A stretch of 64,000 bases of DNA from Cryptomeria japonica (Eukaryota; Streptophyta; Pinopsida; Cupressales; Cupressaceae). The position numbers and the translations under genes were made by a program. Position 1 is the first letter of the stretch. Each line of letters starts with the position of its first letter. The notes below the pieces were generated by a model that was not told the origin of the DNA, made no database searches, and saw nothing but the letters and a program-made list of their open reading frames with translations. This document shows positions 44,691 to 54,589 of the stretch, in pieces. The stretch is from the NCBI RefSeq assembly GCF_030272615.1, contig NC_081409.1, positions 18,602,260 through 18,666,259 of the forward strand. The letters are read 5' to 3'.

Positions 44691-47449
44691 TAGAACTGGT
44701 TTGGAGATTGGAACCGGTAATCAAACTAGAGGTAACATCTTTCATTTGAATAACAATGAAAAGACATGCTTGATTGCACATATTGATGAAAGTTGGCTAT
44801 GGCATAAGAGACTCTGTCATATAAATTTTGATTGAATTGTGAAAATTAGTACTACTAAGGCAGTTAGAGATTTACCTAAGATTGTTAAACCTCACAATCC
44901 GGTATGTAAGGAATGTCAATTTGGAAAACAAGTTAGAGCATCTTTTAAAAGTATTCTAGAAAAATCCAATAATGCTCTTGACTTAATTCATACTGATTTA
45001 TGTGGTCCAGCTAGAACTAAAAGCTTACAAGGTGATAGATATTTCATGCTAATCATTGATGACTATTCTAGAATGTGTTGGGTTACTTTTCTTAGAGAAA
45101 AATCAGAAGCACTTGGGAAATTCAAACTATTCAAGGCAATGGTAGAGAATGAAACCGGTAAGACAATCAAATGTCTGAGATCAGATCAAGGAGGTAAATT
45201 CACATCTGAGGAATTTAATACATTTTTTGAAGTAAATGGAATCAAAAGACAGTTATCAGCACCCCAGACACCACAACAGAATGGAGTTCTAGAAAGGAAA
45301 AATAGAACTATCTTGGATGCAAATAGAAGTATGTTATTGGAAGCAAATCTACCACATGTATATTGGAGAGAGGCAGTAAGTACAATGGTCTATACATTCC
45401 ACAAAGTTCACATCAAAGGTGAAACCAATAAGACCCCTCATGAACTATGGTTTGGTATTACTCCTACTCTTAAATATTTCAGAATTTTTGGAAGTAAATG
45501 CTATATTAGAAGAGATGAGTATATTGGCAAATTTGATCCTAGAAGTGATCAAGGAATATTTCTTGGTTATTCTTCTAAGAGAAAGGCATATAGATGTTTT
45601 AACAAGAGATTGCAGAAAATTGTTGAGTACAAATGTGAAGATTGATGAACAGTTTAAAGGAACTTCAAGGTATATAGACTCTAAACCGGCAATAGAAATA
45701 TTGACAAATGAACCCACACTGGTACATAATGAACATCCAGTTACACCGGTATCATATGAAAATTCTACTGTAACTAAGGAACAACAAAAAATGAAGAAAC
45801 CCCGATATGTAAGACTGAATCACTCTAAAAATCAGATAATTGGGAACAAGTATCAAGGAGTTATGACAAGAGGAAGACTGGAAAATGAAGAGGTATGTCT
45901 TATTTCTCAAATTGAACCATCATCAATTAATGAGGCATGCAAAGATAAACACTGGATTAAAGATATAGAAGAGGAATTAGAACAAATTGAAAAGAATAAC
46001 ACATAGACATTAGTTCCCCGGCCTAAAGACAAAAATGTAATTGGAACAAAATGTGTATTTAGAACCAAACTTAATGAAGATGGTAAGGTAATCAGAAATA
46101 AAGCAAGACTAGTGTGTAAGGGATATTCACAAAAAGAAGGAATTGACTACAATGAAACCTTTGCATCGGTAGCTAGAATTGAGGCAGTCAGATTATTTTT
46201 GGCTTTTGCAGCACACAAGAACTAGAAAGTATATCAAATGGATATTAAATGTGCATTTCTGAATGGAGATCTTGAAGAAGAAGTTTACATTCAACAACCT
46301 GATGGATTTTATTTGGCACATAACAAAGATATGGTTTGCAAGCTAAGGAAAGCTTTGTATGGGTTGAAGCAAGCTCCAAGAGCTTGGTATGCTAGATTGG
46401 ATAAATATCTTTTGAAGATTGGTTTTTCTAAAGGTAATGCTGACAACAACTTATACAATAAAGTGACTAATGATGAAATCTTGGTTATAGAAGTTTTTGT
46501 TGATGATATCATCTTTGGAGGAGAAGATGGATTATATAAAGACTTTTCTATTGAAATGTAACAATAATTTGAAATGTCTATGATTGGAGAGATAAAATTA
46601 TTTCTAGGATTGCAGATTTCATAGACTGATAAAGGTATATTCTTGAGTCAATCTAAGTACTTGAAGTAGTTACTAAAGAAATTTGGGATGGAGAACTCTA
46701 AACCGGTAAGCACACCTATGACTACAAATGACAAATTATCACTAAGGGATGAATCTACACCTGTTAATCCAACTAGGTACAAATCTATGATAGGAGGCCT
46801 ACTGTATTTGACACAAACAAGACCTGATATTATGAATGCAATATGTATTGTTTCAAGATTTCAGAGTAATCCTAAAGAAAATCATGAATCAACAGTAAAA
46901 GGGATTTTCTGGTACTTACAAGGCACTGTAAATCTTGGCTTATGATATCCTAGAGATGAAAAATTTGAATTATGTGCATACACAGATACAAATTGGGTAG
47001 GAGATGTGGATAACAAAAAAAGAACCACCGGCGGAGCATTTTTTCTTAGAAGCAGATTAATTTCTTAGTTAAGTAAGAAACAAAGTTGCACATCTTTATC
47101 AACAGCTGAATCAGAATATGTTGCATCAACAACTAACTGTACACATGTATTATGACTCAAGCAAATGTTGAAGGACATAAAAGTAAAATGCAAGGAACCT
47201 ATAACTATCTATTGTGATGACAATGCAACAATTGATATATCTAAGAATATGGTACAACATTTTAAAACTAAACACGTTTCTATCAAATTGAATTTTCCGA
47301 AAGAGAATGTTGAAGCAAAAGAAGTAAAGCTGGTTTATGTGAATACTGAAGAGCAGATTGCAAATATTTTCACTAAGCCTTTGCCTAAAGAGAATTTTGA
47401 ATATCTCAGAGATTAGCTTGGGGTCGTACCCCCACTGGTAGAGACTTAG
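44691..47449 (+). pseudogene. V pol: integrase, RT, RNase H
   Basis: Integrase is open from 44839 to 45645. The HHCC finger lies partly before it, with a stop at 44833. The core has HTDLCGP, RSDQGGKF and VLERKN, so all three acidic residues remain. A frameshift lies near 45630, then the linker and RT start run to 46006. RT is open at 46238-46561 with FVDD in [11 protein letters not shown], then 46688-46945. RNase H has AYTDTNW intact, EAEY changed to ESEY, and YCDD in place of HCDN. Stops include several TGG to TAG/TGA and CAG/CAA to TAG/TAA. It ends with a TAG at 47447-47449. Confidence 0.88.
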
Positions 47450-47833
47450 ACAATTGATGTTTGTCATCAACTGATAGAATTAACAGAGAAATCTTTTACT
47501 CCGGCTTTGATGTAGAGAGCTACTTCTCAGGGGGAGTAGTTGGTATTTTGTATTTGAACTTGGTTTTGTATTAGCTTTGGCATTTGATGTCAAAGGGGGA
47601 GAGATTGATATGAAAAAACACAAGGAAAACACATGTTACCCCTAGGAGGAGAGACTTTATCCTTTGGGAGTGATTGTTATTTTGGGAGAGATTTATTGCT
47701 CTCTGTATCTGAATTTTGATTTCTGGTTATGATCTCTTTTGGGAGATTGTTGGTTTTTGGTATTTGGCATTTCTGTTTGGGCACTTTGATGGTTTTTCCA
47801 TCTCGTGTTGCCATCAATGCCAAAGGGGGAGAT
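47450..47833 (+). other. V 3' spacer with G-tracts, decoy junction and PPT
   Basis: Runs of G5 lie near 47530, 47597 and 47822. GGGAGATTGTTGG at 47741-47753 copies the PPT/LTR junction 86 nt early. A GATGG..CCATC hairpin follows. The true PPT AAAGGGGGAGAT is at 47822-47833. Confidence 0.72.
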
Positions 47834-48931
47834 TGTTGGTATTTTGGATATGTTGATATGGTTTTGTCATTGATGTCAACATCTATTAACACTTATCAAC
47901 TCTGGTCAGCCTACTGGCATTTGGAGAATTGGTTATGTTCATCGGCAAGAAAGTGACTTTATGCACAGTCACCGGTATCTGGTACACCAACATGATATAA
48001 TGTTCACCGGCACTTGGAATGGCATGGAAAACACTGGGTTATGTCAAAGACATCGTTTGGACACTTGGTCTTGGAGATTTGTTCATTGGTATATTCGAGT
48101 TTGCATATTTGCTGTTACCGGCAAATAGGCCCAAAATAAGCACTGTCACACTTATCTATTCCAGATCAGCATGACACGCTTTGGAGATGATTTATTATTA
48201 TTGTAAATGCATTAAGCGGACATGTTGAATTAGATATTGCATCAGTTATTGATTTACTTGTAAATTGTTTTTATTGTAATATCTTTTAGAGCCGACCTAC
48301 TAAAATTGGTCTTAGGTTATGGTATATATGTAAGATCTTATTTGTAAGATCAATATGCGATTGGGAAAAAGAATTGTAAGAAGGTATATGCAAGAATAAG
48401 CAGAGCTATACACGCAGACACCATTTGATGGTTGAAGGAAGGTTTTTGTGAAGGCAATCAGAACTACACTGGTACTGAATCCAACATATGAAGATGCTAT
48501 TTTGAGTAGTACATCTTTATTGGATCTAACCATCCAATTGTAGTTAGTGTGACTCCTATTTTGTGTTTGAGTAGTGAGCTCTAGGCACTTGGCCTTTTTG
48601 CATGTGCAGAACCCATTTGTATACACATACTATCTGCAGTAGTATCATCTGATTATGGGTAAGGTTTCCCACTGTGGTTTTCCCCTTACAGGGTTTCTAC
48701 GAACAAACTTTTGTGTTATGTGTTGTGGATGTTATTGTCTTTCTGTTTCATGCATTAATCTTTACCGGTACTGCAACTAACTGATAAACTGTCTACCGGC
48801 ATAAAGTTTGGTTTACCGGTATTAAGCATTAAGGTTAGTTAAGTTGCTTTTGGTTTGAATTTATTTGACAACTGATTCACCCCCACCCCCCCCCCCCCCC
48901 CCCCCCTCTCAGTTGTCTCCGGGACCTAACA
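47834..48931 (+). repeat. V 3' LTR
   Basis: It is 1,098 bp, TGTTGG to CCTAACA. GCCGAC (48291-48296) with GACC/GGTC (48294-48297, 48308-48311) is intact. Hairpin 1 lies at 48672-48701 with one change in each arm. Hairpin 2 is at 48867-48917, its C-loop much expanded over the 5' LTR, which accounts for the greater length. Confidence 0.92.
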
Positions 48932-50160
48932 AATTCAAACGTTACAAGGAGGAAATTTTTTAAGTTAGAATGAAGAAGAATGAATGTGATCGAGGAACGA
49001 AGATAGTTTCATAAGAGGCTAATGTGGCATCATATTCACATTCAAGCCAACCAAGTTACTTCCACATCAACAAGTGCAAGTTCAATAAACCAGATTCATC
49101 TCATGGTGGGTCAAGTAACACATCGCACCTCATCAAATACTATTTCATGTACCTAACCTATTCTTTCATTTGTTAGAAATCAAGATGGACATGTGTCTAA
49201 TTCATTGTAATAATCTTATTGGCTAGAAGGAAGTTTTTTGTGATAAACCCTAATTAAGGTTTTATTGTAAAATCTCGGTCATCGATCTCAAATTGATATA
49301 ATCCTTTGAATTATAACGATCTCTCCATATAAGACTCAATTTTCCCATTTGTAAAGGTTAATAGTTAGTAGTTGATCAATAAATAATAGCTAGTTAGCAG
49401 TTAGAATAAAAGTTAGATTAGGAGAAGACGTAGATTATTGTTAAGTCTTTGTTTTAAAGAACATATGATTTCACTGAAGCTATGGTGAATTTAATGTGTT
49501 ATTTCAACAAGTTTCATGGTCTCTACTTCTCAATTAATTTGCTTTCATGTTTTTTAGATGAATGAAAGAACTTTGTGCATAATTAATGGTGAAATTCATG
49601 TATCTATACCACTAGTAATTTGTTGATTGTAAGTTTGCCTTGTGTGGTCAATTGGAATCCTTAAACGAGCTTAACTTCAATTGTTATTCAAACTTTGATA
49701 TGCATTGCCTTGATGGTATCCTTGTTGTTGATAGTGATTTTAACATCATTTTCTTACTTTGGGAGATTGCACTAAGATTTGTGGAGTTCTTGCTTTGCAC
49801 GTCAAAGGAAGGCTTAGTCAAGTTTCACCAAAGATTGTCAATTGTTCCTACATTTTGAGGATTAGATTAGACTCCTTGAACCCTATGCCTTTTGCCATTT
49901 TATTTTACAAGAAAGTATTTAGAAGCTAAGTTCCAACAACATGAAAACATTCAACATTCAAGTATTCAATGCAAGCCCCCTTGGATTACCAACAATCACA
50001 TTAACCATTGAGCTTATCCATGAGTGAAGACCTGATAGTAGAAACCTTGGAGTTGTCTCATTTGATTGTGAAGCATAGCATTTGAGAAAATTATTCAAGA
50101 GAGGATAAGATACCTTGGTATTTTATTCTATATTCGATTGTGCTAAAAAACACATCAACA

Positions 50161-51683
50161 AGTTGCAAGACCATTACAATAGTGGACATGTTTGGGTGGT
50201 AGTTGTTGGAGGGATGGTTAGCAAATTCCTTTGTCTTCATAGGATGACACATGGACTAGCTAGAGGTTGTAGTCAAGATATGGAGATGATCATGATAGAG
50301 AGTACCAAATTTGCATGGGGCCCTTGTGTATTAGCCCACTTATATCATGATTTATATCAGTTTGTGTACCTAGGAGGATGTTGCTTCAAGGGGTTTACTT
50401 TATTACAGGTTTGGGCAAATGAGCACATAGTCATGACCAGACTAGTTTGCTTTAGATTTAGAGGACATATGTAGGCATACTTCCATTATTATTCTATGAT
50501 CACTTCCCAACCTCGGTTAGAAAAGGTGGAGTACTGGTGTTGAGTGATAGATGACATTGACAGTGATTTGGAGGCCATTCTTGGACTGCGAGGTGTGGCC
50601 TAAGGATGACAGAGAGTTATCTTTTTGCTACAAGACCAGGGGTATGATTGGGAAAACACCCTATATTTTAGATAGAAATTTACTAGACAAGGTTTCTAGT
50701 CAGTTTAGTCATGTACAATTGATGTTGAGGGGTTTCGGAGAGTTTGCTCATACTATGTAGGAGCAAGTGCATTGGGGACCTATTTTGTCATCTGAGGTCA
50801 TAATAGCAGAGTTCCAAGCACGGGTAATCATGCCCCGAGATCTATAGAGGGATGTAGTAGATGAAAGGATGACATCAGATTATGAGGCTTACTTTAGGGT
50901 GCATCCATTCCTAGGAATGATAGTAGGGGAGCCACCAGTTGGTTTGGATGATGACGATGAGGATGAGGATGAGAGACCCAAATGATGGAGATGGAGAAGA
51001 GGAGAGACGAGGATAGTGAGGGCAAGAGGGATAGGTGGAGGAGATGGAGGTAGCAGGTGGCAAGCCACTGAGACCATTGTGGGTGAGGAGAGGACAGTCG
51101 ACTCGACCACAGATATAGGAATAGGCACATGTGTAGGATCAGGGATAGGATGCCCCACAAGATCAGGGATAAGATGCCCCACATGAGGGTATCAAAGGAT
51201 AGGTGAGAGTAGAGGCTACAAGGGGGTGAGGATGATAGGGATGAGAGCATTGATGGGTTGGAGGGAGAGGTGGCTAGGCTGAGGCAAGAGCTACGAGAGG
51301 CCAGGGATGAGTAGGATAGTGCTATCGAGCACTATATTGTCATTGAGGAGACTATTAGGACAACTAAGGCCACACAATAGGGAGACAATGGTTCAAGTTA
51401 TGCATACTGTTTGAGAACTAGGGGTGAGATCGACTAATAGAGGAACCTCTATGAGGCAACACTTCCTCCTCAACTCAAAGTAGGGAGATATAGGCAGGCA
51501 TCTTAGACTACCACCGGGAGGGATAAGAAAAGGGCATCCAGTGGTGGAGTCATGGGACCACCACCACCTACAGGGCCAATAGGAGGGGTCAACGAGATGA
51601 TCCATGGGTTGAACCTTCAAGAGCTTATATTCCATCGAGCCCTACTGGCTTTGAGGGAGGGAGTTCATCATAGCTCTCTTTAG
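50161..51683 (+). pseudogene. PMD pseudogene, C-terminal part
   Basis: This continues 38781-39145 after element T. The frame 50115-50474 carries FAWGPCVLAHLYHDLYQ and LGGCCFKGFTLLQVWANEHI (50308-50430), which match the PMD signature 'WG..VLA.LYR.L......GG...LLQ.W..E'. The next part (50551-50920) has FLDCEVWPKDDREL, the GEFAH block and VHWGPILSSE. The 3' part is Asp/Glu/Gly-rich (about 50940-51360), ending in a Leu-rich segment with a TAG at 51681-51683. Several stops and shifts occur, and the T target site itself is out of frame by one base with the N-terminal part. Minus-strand ORFs 50889-51250 are shadows. Confidence 0.75.
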
Positions 51684-51819
51684 TTCATTTTGTATTAGTT
51701 ATTTTTATACAATGATGTAGACACCTTTGAGTGATTTTGTAGTCATATGATTTTTGGACATCATTGTATCTTGAAATATTAGTTTTTGATATATATAGGA
51801 GATGATCTATTTTGGTGAA
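51684..51819. other. Spacer after PMD
   Basis: AT-rich sequence; nothing recognised. Confidence 0.4.
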
Positions 51820-52300
51820 AACTATATGCATGTGATATTATGTGATGCATTTATGATTTATGATTCTATACATTTATGATGTCTATCATGATGAGGCATT
51901 TTATTTATGATGTTCCTATGATGCAATATGATGCTTATGAGATGCATTTTATTTTTTATATTCTTATTCTATGCATGGTGATGTTCTACCATGCAATTAT
52001 TCAATGTGATGTCTTTATATGATCTACGATGCGATGTGATGTACTGACATGATTCTATATGCTTATGCGATGTGTAATGATGGAATGCTGCTATTTATGA
52101 TGTAGTTATTCTATTCTATAATGATGTATGATAGATGCATGTATGACCATTATACTTATATGGTATGCTAACAAGTGGTGTGTGTAGGATGTGATCTTAT
52201 GATATGCATGCTTATGATGTAATTATGTGCAAACTAATGTATGAATATGCAAGATAGATGCAAATATGATTTCTATTTACAATATGTATGATACAGATGG
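51820..52300. repeat. ATGATGC-rich degenerate simple-sequence region
   Basis: Variants of TATGATG and GATGCATTTATGAT recur at irregular spacing over about 480 bp. It is a decayed microsatellite-like tract with no ORF. Confidence 0.7.
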
Positions 52301-52909
52301 ACACTACATGAAATGAAAATGTTTTTTTGGTGTGTCATTATACTAAGTCATGTGATTGTAGACTGCATGGGTGTGGGGTAGGATGATGGAGGACACACAA
52401 GAAAGGGGGATGGAAGGTAGAAGATATGGAATTGAATGAGCTTCTTGTGCCATTATCATCATTGAGCTTATTATGGAAAATGTATTGTGACAATATAAAT
52501 ATAGGTTCGACCTAGATAGTCATCGTATCATTTGCATGGAGATCAGATAATCGCAAACAAGGAATACCCCAATTCACACTAGACTCACATTGTCTTCATA
52601 TATTTGGAGGAGCCATAGTATTACTAAGAGACAACCCACAAACAAAAAATATGTGAGCATACCCCATCCTTGCCTTTTTAGTCAAAGACATCTTGGAGAT
52701 AAAATCTCTAGTCAGATACATCCTGGAAAAGCTACAAGACATGTCACCACAAAAGATAAAATAAAACAAGTATCAAAGACTTGACACCGACATAAACTAA
52801 AATATTCAAGTTATAAGTGTATCTTGCCACATATGTCAACATGTTTGATCTTGTCACAATATTGTCATCCTGAAAAAGGACATATAATGTTGAAAAACAT
52901 TATTGTAGT
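52301..52909. other. Unassigned spacer before Gypsy element G
   Basis: I see no domain and no TE ends here. A 64-codon plus-strand ORF (52590-52784) has no recognisable feature. GTAGT (52905-52909) touches the G LTR and would be its target duplication, but the partner is lost. Confidence 0.4.
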
Positions 52910-54184
52910 TGTTTCCTTCACCAATTGGAATAATAACTATAGTTAAGGTCTCAACCCAAAATTTGGACATTTACTCTGTGAAGTTACTATCTCCATAACT
53001 CAAGTTCATTTTTTTATCAACCTAGGGACGTATTACTTGAAATGGGTCTCCATTATATATGCACTAAGTTCCTGCGATAGCTATCCTGCATTACTGCAAC
53101 AACTAAACCTATTTTGAATAAGCAAGCAAGAATTATAACAACTGAATGGATACAAGAAAACTCTATATTAACATAAAACTCAATTAAAGAACTATTAACT
53201 AAGTCCAAAGCTGAAAAATAGGAGTTACTCTGTTTTCTTTGGCTGCAGGAATGGTCATAGGATCTGTTTCCAGTGGTTGTAGGAATAGTCAATTACTAGA
53301 ACGCCTGCTGCAGCAGAAAGGGAAACTGAATCTAACAAAGGCACAAGAACACTCACCAAGTGGGCCCTCTTGGACGAGTGCATCCAAGCTTCGAAGATAA
53401 CTCTAAATACTCAGAATAGCATAACTTTATTCATTGTTTTTCAAAAGTCGATACAACATTTAGAATGAAAGAAGACTAAAAACACTCTGCAACTTTATTT
53501 CTAAATCTTCTGTCTCTCCTCCTTCTTGCCCTCTCTAATCTTAGAGAAGAGGCATAGACACTTATTTAAAATAAAATTACAACAACTTCCTACAATCTAG
53601 GTCACACCGATGAGAAGAGGCAGAGAACATCTATGATGGAGAACAGTAAGAGTTAAGCCACTAAAAACATGGATATCTACCAAACCGCAACCAAGAATAT
53701 AGCATGGCAGTATTACAAGATTGATGTTCACTGAAGACAGACATAAATGAGTCTTGCGCGACTTGCTACTCCTTTGCCGCTCCTCACATCCATTATCCTC
53801 TTTGCTGATTTGAACTTTTAACCATCCCTTGAATATCTCTAACTGCCTTCATGATGTGATAGAACAACCACCTCCGCAACATCTTATTTATTCCTGCAAT
53901 TAAAAAGAGAGAACATACAAGCATACACATATCTATTTTCATTAATCATAACACATATATTTCACACATGATATCGCCTATGATAATCCACATGGCAACA
54001 AGAATAATTCAAATGACAACAGGAATAATTGGTCAAGACAAAATAGGATTTAATGGGTTCAGTTAACATCTGGAATGCATATATTAAAACTCTAATACAT
54101 CATTATTATCCCATTATACAAATTAAAACATGGCAAAAACTTATGAGTTCTAGGAATAAAAGGAACTAATATCTCATCTCATCA
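52910..54184 (-). repeat. G 3' LTR
   Basis: Read on the minus strand it runs TGATGAG (54184) to AAACA (52910), about 1,275 bp. The stretch 52910-53407 matches the surviving 5' LTR part 62701-63202 with few differences. Its far end is placed from the polypurine tract, not from a second full copy. Minus-strand TTAAATAAG near 53570 could be the TATA. Confidence 0.82.
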
Positions 54185-54197
54185 ACCCCCAACTTAG
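54185..54197 (-). other. G polypurine tract candidate
   Basis: On the minus strand it reads CTAAGTTGGGGGT just before TGATGAG. It is the only G-run at a plausible LTR border. The position is inferred. Confidence 0.6.
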
Positions 54198-54589
54198 TGT
54201 CTTGTTGATCCTCCAGCAAGAGGAAAATTTCTAATCCAGGCACTAACTCGCAAGACACCAATAGTTCCCTATCCTATCCCTCATGTAGCCAAATTCCAAT
54301 AAAATCATTTCATTTTTTCTAGTCTGACCCATCTGGCTTCTTATGTGGCCACCTCATATGGTTTGTCTGCAACCCTGCATCCCATCAATGGCCACATAAG
54401 GATAGGTGGCTGGAAGATCAAGGATAGCCAATCATTGCTCTTCACCCTACCCAAATGGATGTACTTAGGAGCTCTTTGTATAGCTGCATGAAAATTAGGC
54501 AGTGAATGAGGTTCACCTATTTTAGGTCTTCTGGAAGATTATTCTAATGCTGAATTAAACATTCAATTGCAGCTGCATTTTCATTTTCA

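Larger units (their letters stand above)
42178..48931 (+). mobile_element. Copia element V inserted in T
   Basis: V is a full-length Copia element of 6,754 bp. It starts TATTGG (TGTTGG in its 3' LTR) and ends CCTAACA, flanked by GATTC (42173-42177) and AATTC (48932-48936). It is closely related to Y, Z2 and X. The integrase core keeps D, D and E. Stops are common in gag, RT and RNase H. Confidence 0.92.
39146..50160. mobile_element. Element T, giant solo-LTR-like insertion in the PMD pseudogene
   Basis: It begins TGTTATGACA, ends CATCAACA (TGTT/AACA ends), and is flanked by perfect AGTTG duplications (39141-39145, 50161-50165). Removing V (42178-48931) and one copy of its target duplication leaves about 4.26 kb. 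I find no coding region, PBS or PPT, and the first 100 bases do not recur inside, so it is not an LTR pair. A solo LTR of a large-LTR Gypsy-type family is the best fit. The sequence is purine-rich and contains short tandem repeats at 39421-39558. Blocks 39559-42177 and 48937-50160 hold nothing else I recognise. Confidence 0.78.

Noticed and set aside
42178-48931. Possibility that V is an active element, since its integrase D, D and E are intact
   Set aside because: Gag, RT and RNase H hold many stops, the 5' LTR start is mutated to TATTGG and the target duplication has drifted.
50889-51250. Minus-strand ORFs rich in Ser/Pro/Leu
   Set aside because: They lie opposite the Asp/Glu/Gly-rich tail of the PMD relic and reflect its base composition.
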